Positions 38,194 through 50,125 of a stretch of 64,000 bases of DNA are shown here, piece by piece. Location: assembly GCF_040807025.1 (NCBI RefSeq), contig NC_090982.1:54235612-54299611 (forward strand), written 5' to 3'. The stretch comes from Struthio camelus (Eukaryota > Chordata > Aves > Struthioniformes > Struthionidae). A program made the translations under genes and the position numbers. The first letter of the stretch is position 1; each line of letters begins with the position of its first letter. Under the pieces are notes generated by a model. The model did no database searches and was not told the DNA's origin. It worked only from the letters and a program-made list of their open reading frames with translations.

Positions 38194-38826
38194 TTGCATT
38201 CACGTTTGCCAAATGTGGCGCTCACACTAACTGGACGTGCCGTTCCTCGCACCAAGGAGGTATCTGTGTGTAAGTCTCAATTTTCCTGGCCTGGCCATGG
38301 CTTACCAGTTTCTGCTAGGGGACACCGGCTCCATGAAGAGGATGAATTTTGGAATCCAGTCTCTGTAGGATTAGAGAAAGAAGCTAAAGGAAAAATTTGG
38401 AATCTAGCCCCCTGCTTGCCGTTTCTCTGCCAGCCCCAAATGCTGCTGGGGGCAGGTTCGACCCGCAGCTCGAGGAGAGAGAGCCTGGCTTTCAAGCGAT
38501 GCCTGTGCTCTGGGCTGGGCAGTGGCAGAGCTCTCAGCGGGCACCGGAGGGCAAGGGCAAACAGTGCTCATGCAACGGTATCGCCCCACTGGCTCAGGGG
38601 CACAGGCCTAAGGGTCAGGCAAAAAGAGACAACTTCTTGTCCTTGGGGCCAAAACCTCTTGCTACATCTCCACCGTTACCCAACAGTATCTGGGAGGGTG
38701 AAGGGTTCCCCTCTGCTAACAGGGAAGAACCAACTCAAATCACCTTATATTTTATTCCAGTCATGTACAGAGGCAGTTGCAATGAAGTGGTTGCTGCACT
38801 GTAAGTCCACAGAAAAGCTTACCTGA
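38194..38826 (+). other. GC-rich patch carrying the longest open frame (210 codons); coding status doubtful
   Basis: The frame opens with ATG at 38194 and stops at 38826. The product is rich in Arg, Ser, Leu and Gly, with no signal peptide, membrane segment or domain that I recognise. A second plus-strand frame (38397-38804) and minus-strand frames overlap it. Loss of stops on several frames at once reflects local GC-richness (about 38400-38720) rather than coding selection. A donor-like CACTGTAAGTCC lies near 38797-38808, so an exon cannot be excluded. There are few CpGs, so it is not a CpG island. It could be a decayed repeat, an lncRNA exon, or simply a GC excursion. Confidence 0.15.
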
Positions 38827-41800
38827 TGATAATTTATTCATACACTCAGGCCTTCAGTTGTCAGCACTTGAAGGTGAAGATCAGAACCATTTAACACTGC
38901 AGGTATAAAGTTACATTAAAGTTAAAAGTGCATTTTGGGCTGTATAAGACCCTTGCTTTATGTATTTATTTGCCTAGTCCCTGTAAATTGGCATTATTAA
39001 GTGCACACATTAAAACCAATACAGATAGAAGTTAAGTACTCACTTGGCCATTAAAAAAAAATCAGAAATTAGAAATCACAAAGACAGCTCTTTTGCATTT
39101 TTCTATAGCCATGAACGTGTAGGCCAAAACAGAACTGCTTAAAATCATAAAGGGCAGAGTAAATATGATTTCTTCCAAAGCTGTACATTTTCAAATACAA
39201 TCTCCTTTAGTTCTATCTATGAGGAATCCTCTGCTTTATAGATCTTTCTTTTTTTGTCTAGAATTGTTAAACTTATTTCCAAGTGACCTGTAACTTTGTT
39301 AAGGATATGAAGGTAATTGGATAATACACTTACCATTCAATAAATTGAGAAATGTATTTTAGCTGTGCAAATATAACTGACTCAGCATTTTTCTTCCCCA
39401 GTTTAATAGCCTTTTCACTTGCAATAAAAAAGGAAGCCCCGGTTTCATATTATACCACAACAGATTTCTTGCAATTGATTTGAAAACACGAACCACAGAG
39501 CCTGTCGCCAGGGGGGACAAGCACCACCAATCCTGTCACCACTGTCCAGCGATGCCAGAAATGCTAACCGAGTAGTGAACATGATTTACAAAGCCAGATC
39601 TACCCCCGGATTGCAGGCCAAGAGGCCTAGACTGATGAAACACATCTGGAAGCCTGCCCACTGGAAACACAGAAGTGGAATGGGCATAATTTAATGCCAG
39701 AGATTTTTGGGAACAGGCCCAAAAACATCTTCTGTGAGAGGAAATGAGAGCGGAAATAGCTTGTTATTCAGAAAAGAGAGAGAAAGAGAGAAAGAAGTGA
39801 GCTGTGAAGGTGAGGATGTGGCTGGCTAGGAGCAGAATGTGCATGCACAGTATGCGGAGAGGAAAAGAGCTGTTGGAATAGGAAATATCAAAAAGCCAGC
39901 AAAGATAAGAAGGAAGCAAGGCCTGGTTGGAAGGTAAACAGTTCATGATGGAAAGTGTGGCCTAGCCAAGAATAATAATGTACAGATAATTAAAGGAAAA
40001 GGCTAGCATAAATATGAGAAAAACTACAAAAGCCTCGAGGAGGACTTTAAAAAAACTCCATTAACCTTAACTGTTCAGCATATTACAATTGACAACAAAC
40101 AGGAAAAGGAAAGACAGACATTATATAATTAAGTCCCAGACCATCTACCTTTTAAGAAGTGTTATCAGTCAAATTTTTATGTTGACTCAGGCAACAGAGG
40201 TTACATTAAGCCCAAAATTATAACACAAACTGTTAGTGCTGGAAATTGCCACTTACAAGAAAAGCTATCAAATCCTACAGGTTCCAATGGAACTACATTC
40301 AGGGAAGCAGTAAAGTACTTTAAAAAACCTCATATTTTTCTGTAAAGATTAGAATAGAGGCAAAATCATTTAGGCATTAATGGGAGACAAATCTTGCCCA
40401 GGTCAATACTAAAGTATTGTGGAGAACTTTACAATCCCATACCTGATCTGTAGATAAATGTGTGGTAGGATTTCATTCTCTAGCGCCCATTCTCAAGTAC
40501 TGAAAATTCCTGAAATTACAAGCAGGAAAAAAATGTGTTCTCATTAAAACAATTGGGAAAAGGCTGAGAGAGAAGGCAGGAGTGTCAGTAAGTTAGTGAG
40601 CTTTGTAGGTCTCCATACTCTCTTCACTACAGAATAGCTATTCTGCAGGAGACAAAAGCTTTGACTGTAGCAACTAGCATAAAATACAGTCTTGGACTCA
40701 GAGCTGCCCTTCTATCATTGCCCAGTGGCCAAGCTCCATTTTTTTTGCATCTAGAATGTCTCCCAGAAGAAATAAATATTATCATGCAGGATTCCCTTAG
40801 GACACTAACAGAGTTAAATAGAATCATTTTCCTTTCTAAGAGGAAAATCTTCTGTTGTTCACTAAAATACCGGAAGAATGAGTATTCTTACAGCATTTTA
40901 AAAGGAAATAACTATAGAGGCAATTTCTGTTAATATTTCAATGTACTGCAGGGTAACAAAAATCTGTAGAGGTTTCTGGGGCTGAATATATACATATATA
41001 TTTTTAACACAACTTTTGACATGGAAAATATACTATTAGCAAATGGATCTTTTTTCCTACACTTTCAGATTGCATTGGTGCTTAAAGGAAGGTGTAACTC
41101 TTTTCTCTCTGGGGGATGAGGATAAAACCACTCTCTGACACACACATCATTTTTTGTGACATTTTTAAAAATTGTATGGAAGAAAATGTGAGTGTGGGCA
41201 TGTCAGTATTTTACCTAGCATGCCCCAAACCCAAACGTAGTTGAAAACGTCCTATTAAAATAACATGATAAAAATGCTTATTTTTTGTATGTTGCAGAGG
41301 GAAGGATTGTATCATTAATACTTATTTACTACCGGTATATACATGCTTGAGTTGCTTCACAGCCTTCTTTCCTGGTCACTAGGATGATAGCTAGAGGCAA
41401 TCAAACAGGGGCCAGGAGTACAATGCCCCTTTGAACAATGTTCCACAGAAAAGACATCTGCTGTGCACACAATCTGTCCTTCAAGGACTGAAAGAGGTGT
41501 TACCAGCATTTCACTTCCTCATACAAATCTCTAGGTTCCTGAATTCCACATGTATGCCATCATAAATAGTATAGTTTTCTTTGTGAAGACACACAGCTTG
41601 ACTTGGGCATTAAAAGCATCTTGAAATTCATACATCCGGACTGGATAAGACATTTCTTCATTTGTAGGGCCTATATAAATATTGTTGTAGGGGAGATTCA
41701 GCTGAACCAGCAACTGGGAAAACTTGAGCCCACTGAAGGCAAATGTATTTCTTATTTCTTGGCTACAATATTAATAAGTGAGGTGTGAAATTCCCCTTTC

Positions 41801-42169
41801 ATGACACGGTATTTGCAAGTAACTCAAAGCAAAATATTTGTGCTCCACTCTGTTCACCCTCCTCACTCCATTACTGCTACCACCTTCAACGAGGCTATAG
41901 CGGTGCACAGAACAAGCTGGATTTCTAATTCTGTTTCAGGTAGCTGTAGCTTGGTTTTACACAGTGACGGACTATGGAGGTAGATGCTTCCATTACATTT
42001 AAATTGTGTTTACTTCATCTACTTCTAACCACGGCTAGTGTTCAGGTTTGGATTTCCCAGGGCCATAATCCTGTAAGAAGAGCAGCAATAAAACAGTAAC
42101 AATCTCCTGAGATCGGTTTATCAGGAAAGGCATGGTATTGCAAGTACTACTGGCTCCCGAACCTGAGAT
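38827..42169. other. Non-coding AT-rich sequence with a GA-rich tract
   Basis: A purine-rich AGAGAGAAAG tract lies at about 39769-39798. An alternating AT patch (ATATATACATATATATTT) lies near 40986-41003. The interval 39495-39670 is richer in GC than its surroundings and unexplained. No gene is recognised. Confidence 0.5.
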
Positions 42170-42540
42170 TACCCTCCAGCTCTGCGTTGTGCCCTTGGGC
42201 AGTTTGTAGGGCTATGGAAGTGGGAGGAGGCGAGGCACCCACCAGCAGCTCCGCGGTGCCGCTGTCCCCCTGGCCGCGTTGCCTCCTGCCCTGTCTGTCC
42301 TGGCAGCAGCTAGCTCCTTCTGCTCTTCCGTGCAAGCCTGCTCCACTGCTGCAAAGGAAAGGAGACCGTGTAAAACCTGGCAAGGCCAACGGTTCCCAGA
42401 TCACGTCTCCTGCGGCAGCTCCAGAAGCAGCTCAGAAGCAGAGGTTGGATGGTTCAAAATGGGGCTGCGGCAGGAGATCCAGAGAAGAGTCATATTTGCT
42501 GGCCTCGCCTGGGCCCTGGTGCTGTGACTGACACAGTGAT
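42170..42540. other. Second GC-rich patch, function unknown
   Basis: About 370 bases are markedly richer in G and C than the surrounding DNA, with some CpG (CTCCGCGGTGCCGC near 42249). Overlapping frames of 82-114 codons exist on both strands, which again fits low stop density from composition. I see no known protein, TATA box or repeat. It might be a weak CpG-containing regulatory site or a decayed GC-rich element. Confidence 0.35.
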
Positions 42541-43229
42541 CCTGAAGCTGAAAGGCATCAGGGAAGTCCCACTTTTGAACCACCTTCAGGTTTAAATCTT
42601 TACCTACCTGAAGACAAATGAAACTACGACTACCTCATTTCTTCAGGGCCCGGGTAAAAGGACGTTATGGCAACATTTAGGAGCCTGCCAGCTGAGCGAT
42701 GTATCAGTCCAAGCAGAGAAATCAGAGAAGCTCCCAGATTTAAAGGAACAAATGGGAAAACGGCAACCCCCTACACAGCTCCTTACTGACAGAGCACTGC
42801 GTATTTGCAAACGAAATGGAGACCAGTGGCTGCTCAGTTAGTCCCTGTGCAAAACAAAAAACAAACAACCCAATCCCCCCAAACAATACCAAGCATTACC
42901 AAAACAACTGTGTGCAGAACAAGGCCAATGTTTTCATAAAGGCTGAATACATTAAACAAACTAAGTGTCTTGGGAGGAGGGAATACTTGCTTTGGAAAGG
43001 GTACAGCTTTCTTATTAAATAATGATTTTTAAAAAGTTTTTAACCCCTGTGGGCTTTTTCAGCACTTCAACATAAGTTGCCAAAGATTTCTTTTATTAAG
43101 GCGCTTTCCAATACTAATCTACTTAGTCAATATCTTACAGTCCTGCATATGTATTTGAGGTTTGTAATTTCAGCTTTAAATATGTATAAAATTTATTCTG
43201 ATTTTCCTATCAGAGTGCTCCTCTTCAAT
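42541..43229. other. Non-coding sequence
   Basis: No repeat or exon is recognised. An A/C-rich stretch runs from about 42848 to 42905. Confidence 0.5.
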
Positions 43230-43640
43230 TTTCAATGGAGTGACTACAGTAGGTGACTACTGCTGGGGCAAACCGTGATAAGAGTAGCTGCTGCTGAGCC
43301 TTTCAGTGGCAAGTGCCTCTAAGCCTTAGCTGTGCAAGAGCGGCTGCTGGGACGGGCCAAGTCAGCTGACTCAGACAACACAACTTGAAACATTATTATA
43401 ATAACGAATTCAGATCTTGAGCGAGCTGACAGCACTGGATTTACAAATCCGTTCTAAAACACACAGGATTGATGCTGTACTTTAATTAGCAGCCTGGCTG
43501 AACCCAGACTTTCAAAACGGTGATACTGCAGTGTATACACACATTGCTTAAGTAAACAGCACCTTCACAAGAGGCACTCTTCAACTCAGCAAATTTCCTT
43601 TAGGTTACCAGGTTGGCCATTTGTCAAGTCTACAACATTT
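43230..43640. promoter_or_regulatory. Candidate conserved non-coding element with AP-1/MAF-type site
   Basis: A perfect 12-base palindrome AGTCAGCTGACT (43360-43371) overlaps an AP-1 word TGACTCA (43367-43373), together resembling a MAF recognition element. About 110 bases on is the homeodomain word TAATTAGC (43483-43490). The block is repeat-free and compositionally mixed, with enhancer-like texture. Function and conservation are unverified. Confidence 0.3.
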
Positions 43641-45824
43641 GGTGGCTGCTGGTAATGGATTTTTTGTTTGTTTTATGAAGAGTTTCATTCAAACGCTTTG
43701 AAGAACCTTGGCAGCACTTAAGTGAACGCAGCTCACTCTGGAAAACGAAAGTCAAAGCAGCAAACTGTCAGGATATGCCAATAGCCTGCTAGTTTGGAGA
43801 ATTCTCAAACTCCAAGATGATACTTTAGTTTGCTATAATAAGAAATAATTCTACAGATCTAATCTGAACGCGACATACTGAAATGCTAATGTGCCTTTGG
43901 GTCTGAAGAACCCACAGAAGAGTGATGCAGGCATTGTGTCGGCAGTGACATTACCTACCTTATGATTTTCACAAACACATCCAGGGGAAAAAAAGGATGA
44001 ACTGATTCCTCTTTTCAAACAGGAACAGGCTGTACTTACTTATTACAAGTCTATAGGCATACGAATAATCTTCCTCCTCTGATTCCTTATGCGCTTTAGT
44101 AATCCCCATCTCCCCTGCTCTTTGAGCTAGCTGAGCTTGTGCACTCTGAGTAGAATACATACTCTCCCTCCCACCCGCATTTTCCAAATTTGCATGTCCG
44201 AAGTAGCCACCTAAATTCTTATTTAGGCACCCAGTTTCCAAAGCCGTAGAACATCTGAAAAACAGTCCTGCAGGTTTGACCCTGGATTTGCATCTGCTCC
44301 TCAATACAGAAGTAATAATTAAAAATACACCACAACTGAGGTTAAAATACGAACCTGCCTGGCATTACCTGTCATTGCCGACTTCTCTGTGAGCTGGATG
44401 ATGGTGATGATGTATAGTAAAAATTAAAGCAAGAAGAGCAAAATTGCTACAAGTACACACAATGTGGATATCACAACGCACACTGCAAGTTGTCCATCTG
44501 CTGTTAAACACATCTTACTATAACCACTGACAGAACATATGCAATAACTGGGCGCAAGGAGAGAGAGTCTTGGAAATCCTCACACTCTACGTAATCCTCT
44601 TACGATTAGGAGGACAAAGAACTCAGCATATAGGGCCTAAGGTAGCCCATCTCCTGCTATACATAGCATTAATTCCTCACAAACACTTCTGTACCAGAGC
44701 TGTCCCCTTAAAATTAGTGGAAGGACTAGCATGAATAAAGAACATGGCCTTTTTGTCAGCAAGCTGCCTTCTTTCTTAATATATACACACATATAGCCCT
44801 TGACAGGGTGATCTGCTTCCCTCCAATGGAGTTTCCGTCGTGTAAGCTCTTTTAGCAGTTTTTAAACAGGGAGGGAAATATAGTCTGCTTGTCAAACACC
44901 AACTGGACGTACATAAAATACACTCAGAAGTCTTTATAGATTCACCGTATTTTATAAAGGATTTAGTTTCACACACTCTGCAAGGTCAAAAAGCAACATC
45001 AAAAGAGAAAACTCCTTCTGGGATCATGTCTTATATGTTGAGTATTACCACACGCAGGCAAATAGTGGGTGACTCATACCTGCTGTTTCTTGACTCTAGG
45101 TTAAACTTGGAACATAAATTATGTCAATCTGCTCATGTAAATTTTCCACAAATTATGGCTGGGTTGAGTTATATGGCACACTTTATTTTCTCCAACTGCA
45201 GGTATATTTGAATCCAAGTAGGCTGCCAAGTAAATATTTAAAGGTGAAACACATAAATGAAGGCAGAGCGCAACCACTAAATGGTAATGTTATGCTCCTT
45301 TTTCACGGCACAGGAGCCATAAGATTATGATGCAAATATGAAAGGATATCTTGATTAAAAATAATGCATGCTACTACAGAGTGTCTCGAATAAAGCTCTT
45401 ACATTTGGAGAAATTATAGTTTTAAAACTGAAAATCAAACATTTTTTAATTAAAGATTTTCTCCTTTCCTTCCAGGCCACAACTGTATCATTATCGTTCA
45501 GGATATTACAAATGCTAGAAGACGCAAAAGAATTAAGAATCAATTAATTATTAATAAACTGTAATTGCAGTTGAAGATTGTAGAATACTGAACATACAGA
45601 ATAAGAATTGGCTAGGAAAAATGATGGAGAAGAAAGTGTTAAAAAATACAATGGGTTTTTTTGGAGACTGATTCTTTTTTCCCTTTTGATCATAGGCTAA
45701 GTTACAACCATCTGTCTGTTTCTGCATCTATCTAAATATGTGCCTGAATACATTTGGAGGGGCTATATCTAATTTACCAGACCGGCAGAAAGCCACATCC
45801 TCTCTAGATGCATTCACTTTTTAA
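43641..45824. other. Non-coding sequence, possible ancient repeat at 44190-44260
   Basis: The plus-strand phrases CACCTAAATTCTTATTTAGG and CACCCAGTTTCCAAA resemble an old amniote dispersed sequence with paired TAGGCACCTAAAT words, but I cannot name it. A 111-codon minus-strand frame (43969-44304) runs through this region and contains an acidic SEEED stretch. A donor-like AAGTAAGT lies inside it near 44035-44042. I do not regard it as a supported gene. Confidence 0.4.
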
Positions 45825-45900
45825 AGCTTCAGATAAAGGGGTCAAGGTCATAGCTGAGCCAGCTTGTAGAATAGGAATTGAATCACAGTAACTTTCCCAG
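45825..45900 (+). mobile_element. Possible MIR-type SINE fragment
   Basis: GGGGTCAAGGTCATAGCTGA, then GCCAGCTTGTAGAATAGGAA and TTGAATCAC parallel the MIR tail 'GCCCAAGGTCACACAGCGAGTCAGTGGCAGAGCTGGGAATAGAACCC'. It is short and diverged. Confidence 0.4.
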
Positions 45901-46479
45901 GTTGAGAAATGTTGGTAGGAGTTTTGCTCTAATTCATTTCTTTTTAAGCACATTCAGTTCTATCTCATGCTTGAGAACATTTTTTTAAGCTATCCCCTTG
46001 TTTTAGATCTTCCTGAGCAAAACTTTTGTGTCAGCACTGAGCAAACAAGCATATGTTGGGTTTAAAAGTACAGCTGTATGTTCTGAGTGCCTTGGTGTCT
46101 GTGCCTCAGGTGAGCCCGGTTTGAGGAAAAAGTTTGCTCAGTGGATTCCTGGAGAAGTGGCAATCAGTTAAATCACAAATAAAACTCTGGTGTTTCCATG
46201 GGGGAAAAGAGAAAGAAGGGTACCCCTTCATGAGTGATACTCAAAAGTCTAGCATTCGCAAGGATTCTGGAAAGTGGAAGGTAAATTTCTCCAGGTAGCC
46301 AAATGATTTACTTCACATACTGCGCAGCGTGAGGTAAGGATCGGGTCTCAGAATACAAATATTGAGGTTTGGAATCTATGTCATTTAAGATTAAAGTCTT
46401 CCACTGCCAGAGGTGAAGTACTACAGTTATCATGTTCTCGAGAAGCTGTCTGTAATTTAGTCAATTGTATCATCTTAAA
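45901..46479. other. Non-coding sequence
   Basis: No repeat, exon or structured element is recognised. Confidence 0.5.
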
Positions 46480-46900
46480 TTAGAACAATAATTACGGAGA
46501 TTAAAATTTCACCTTTTTTGAAGACGACAGGCTAGAAGCCGTTCAGGGACATCATTCCCAGTGCATGGCTTACGGATCCAAACCTGCTTTCATTAAAGAC
46601 AATTCCAGCACTAGCAAACAGGAAGCATAAGTGACGCAAAGACTTGACTTGTTGGCCACACAGAAATTTCACAAGGGACAATGTAATTAGTCAGGCACTC
46701 TTCTTGTATCGTTCCAGGGGGACCACTGAGAATCAGTTAAACTGCTTTTGGCTTCGCAGGAGGGTAATATAAAGGACTGGGTGCATTACCTGTTCACCGG
46801 AGGGCTGTGGGACTTACATGTTCATCCAGATACAGCAGACAATTAGGCTAATGTACAGGGCACATACAACAGAACATGTGCTATGCTGTGGGAAACTAAT
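46480..46900. promoter_or_regulatory. Candidate conserved non-coding element
   Basis: A repeat-free block of even composition includes GCATGGCTTACGGATCC (near 46564), AGTGACGCAAAG (CRE/C-EBP-like, near 46630), TGTAATTAGTCAGG (homeodomain-like, near 46681) and GAGGGTAATATAAAGG (near 46760). It lacks long frames and repeat signatures. The call rests on general look. Confidence 0.27.
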
Positions 46901-49599
46901 GCAGCACAGTTTGTATTTCTACTGCTAAAACTTAAGGCATCTAGAACTGATGGCATTTTGGTTCATAAGCATGTCTACATAGCACAGCACGGTATTAGGC
47001 AGACATACCTTTGTAAGGCTAGCAGAGTCACATAGTCCGTCTATTACCATACCTAGCTTTACCTGTAACAGCTAACTTGAATATCTCTGCGTAACACTGA
47101 GCCATTTTGTTGACATTCCCAGAACAATACTGTAGTCAGTCACTGATAAAAACTCACTGCTGCAATTGTTTGTCGAATCCACAGCTTAGCGGCAGCCAGT
47201 CCCCCCCAAATTCGTCCTATTTGACTATGGTAAATTTGTCAGGAAAAGACCCTTTCCATGCAAAAACCAACAAAACATGAAAAACTAGAAGAAGAGGCAC
47301 CCTACAGCGTGCATGATTATTTTGATGTACAATTTCAGGTGATTTGCAGTTGAATTTTAGGCATAAAGCAGACAGGCATTTTTTTTAAAACTTCAGACCA
47401 GTGTTACTGTAAGTATGTCTTAAAAAATGAAGTAAGAGCGTAATCAGCTCATCTGCAAAGCTCTTTGTTCACTGACTACTAGATAACAGCTCCTTCTCTT
47501 GAAAGAAATCATAGCAACTGAATACAAGATGCTATTTTTATTTTGCAAAATGAAGCATAATTATTTAGAACATTTTCTAAAAGAGCACTTTGTAACCTAA
47601 GAAAAATATAATGCAGTAACAACATAATATCTTAAGATATTCTTTCATTCTGAGTAGTACCGCCTCTGTGTATATTCACAATAACATTAAGCAGAGATAT
47701 AAATGACTCACAATTGTGTTTCTGGGAGGCAAAAAGACTTAGGGACCTATGAAAAACCAGAAAGTACTCCAAAATCATCCTGTAACTCCTGGGAGATTTC
47801 TGGGTATGGGATGTTAGCATGAGACTCCATTACCTGTTTTATAACTATTTTATAGCCCACATGCCATAACAGCACTAGTTTAGTTTTGATATACACTTTC
47901 ACATATTTCTTTGGAAATTATTATTACTTGCGTTTGCCAAATTGGGGAGAATTCCAAACCACGTGGTATTTGTTTCATATGCTCAACCTCTGCCGAAGTT
48001 CACTGCTTATATTTACAGTCTGTGTTTCACACTGTATGCTGTTGCTTCAACATTTTATTTAGCAAAATAGAAATAGAGGAACAAATAAAGGCACCAAATG
48101 TGAAGTATAGCCAGAAGGCTTTGACAGAAATAACAGCAGGGCTACTTCATCTTTACAGCATTTGATTCAGTGACATTGTAGCTGACAAGGTTTCTGCTTT
48201 GAGCATTTAATTCTATAATTTAAAGTACAATTCAATACAACATAAAAAGGAGGCATGTCCAATTCAGTCACACACACGAGTCCAAAAGTTTAAAGTGATA
48301 TAAGTGCTAGTGTATTTGATTGTGTCTTTTAGTATTTTATATGCAAATCTGCTACCTCTATGTAAAAAAATAGTGGTAGTTAGACGTTAATATATTTTGC
48401 AGATGTCTGCAAGTTAACCAATAATTAATAACACAGTTGTTTGTTTTATGAATATGATATCAAGAATTTTAAATTCATGGCAACTTCATATATTATACTG
48501 AATTTCAGAAACAGATCAAAGCATAAGAGAGTAAAATTCCTAAGTCATTCAGAAATAACAGAAAAATCTACTTCGTCAAGGTATTCTTCTCCAGTGCATT
48601 ATGATACTCAGTTTCATACGTGAGATTATCTGGATGCTAGAGTAAACCTTCACGTTCTAAAAGGAAATATTGTATTAGATACAACAATTAATATGAATGT
48701 AAGAGGTCAAAATTTCTTAGTGATTCTTTGAATAAAGGGAGAACTATGACCTGCTCATTGTTACCTATGTTCCTCTTCGGGGATACAACATTTTGTCACA
48801 TTAGCTTCTGATTAGTTACACGTATGGTGAAAAATTATTATTCTCAAACAACATCAGAGTCCCCACCTCCCTGAAGAAGGTATTATTGCTAATACATGTG
48901 GTTTTACTTACCAACTCTGATAATGCAGAACCTGATGCTATAAAAACAAAATGCCTGGACAATCTTAATAGGTATGCCTGCAGCACGTTATGAATGGAGG
49001 CAGATGACTGACTGGAAATAGCAAGGCAACAACTCAACTCCACAATAACAGTTAACAGTAATCACGAAGCAAAAGAGCAGGGCAATACTTCTAACCTGTT
49101 ATGCCCCACGGTGTCCCCACTGAGTTCTAACTGCCCTTTCTTACCAGGTCTATTGGAATACTATTTTTTTAAATCAGATTAATTGGATTTACTCCTAGTT
49201 TAAGCTGGTGTGGTATAAAAGTAACAGATAGAAGCTAATCAGGGAAGATCCAACTTACCTGACAGACGCAGCAATTTCACCACTGGTTGCCATGTTTTGG
49301 CTAGCTAGTTCTACAGTCCCTAAGTAACACAATACAGAGACATGGCAGCTCTGGCAAAGAAATGGATTACCTAGGTGCGCCTACCCTGTGTCAGCTGCTC
49401 TGTGGTATCTAGGCATGTGTGCACTGTGAAGAACTCCAATGTATCAGGTTCTTCTCTACTCTAGGAGTACCTTGCCTCATGCTACACCCCCTTTTCTGTG
49501 GGATGCAGACATTTACTGTGGAGTAGGTGGTAGGGTAACTTGCTACTGTGTGGTAGTTTTTTTGAATTCCTCCACCTTTGTGACGTGGGAAGTAGCTAT
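46901..49599. other. Non-coding AT-rich sequence with an inverted repeat at 48386-48418
   Basis: TTGCAGA (48397-48403) and TCTGCAA (48406-48412) form a perfect 7-base dyad. It is flanked by GTTAA (48386-48390) and TTAAC (48414-48418), which also pair. Otherwise no gene or repeat is recognised. Confidence 0.5.
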
Positions 49600-50125
49600 G
49601 CTCGTGTTAACTTGATTTTAAAAAGGATACACATGGCAATTTAGAAAAGAGTCTTCAAGTGTGAAAATGGTTAGGACTGTTTACCTTAGACAGGAGATGC
49701 ATGAGAAGAGACACCACGCAAGCATACAAGATAGTAAATGCTCTAGAGAATGCAGAACGCATGCTTCCACTCCCTCTAGCCCATCAGAGAAGCGTTAAGG
49801 GGGCATTCAATAAAACCACAAGGTAGAAAATTCAAGAATCATAACTGAAAATAATTTTTCACATTAGATATATAAAAATTGTGAAACTCCTTATCGCAGA
49901 GACTCTTGGAGGACAAGAAAGTAATAGGATTTAAAAAGAATTAGACATTTATATGGATATCTAGAAGAATCAGGGGTAGAATTAAAGATATCAAACATTT
50001 TGGAAGGGCTATTAAGCCTCACATTCAGGTATTACACCAGTCCCTAAATTACGGTATGACTCTCCATGACTCTATCAGGCAGATGCGACCTTGCTCTGCA
50101 GGCACTCTGATGCCACTGGACATGA
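49600..50125 (+). mobile_element. Ancient CR1 (L3-like) relic
   Basis: The order of decayed phrases follows an old CR1 3' end: a run around 49820-49880 with AAAATAATTTTTCACATTAG, then GAAACTCCTTATCGCAGAGA, CTCTTGGAGGACAAGAAAGT and AATAGGATTTAAAAAGAATT, then AGACATTTATATGGATATCT. After about 50080 it runs through CTTGCTCTGCAGGCACTCTG and TGCCACTGGACATGA (compare 'CATCTGGCACTGGCCACTG'). It is sense oriented and heavily diverged. The left boundary is uncertain; the clearest part is 49830-50125. Confidence 0.6.

Noticed and set aside
38450..38475. GGTTCGACC, resembling a tRNA B box
   Set aside because: No T-stem pairing, no A box at the right distance and no cloverleaf can be drawn.
9890..43490. 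TAATTAGC recurring in three candidate elements (9890, 28371, 43483) as a shared regulatory code
   Set aside because: About this many copies are expected by chance for an AT-rich 8-mer on two strands of 64 kb.
43969..44304. 111-codon minus-strand frame with an acidic SEEED stretch and a donor-like AAGTAAGT
   Set aside because: Part of the frame overlaps sequence resembling an old dispersed repeat, and no acceptor or homologous protein is recognisable.
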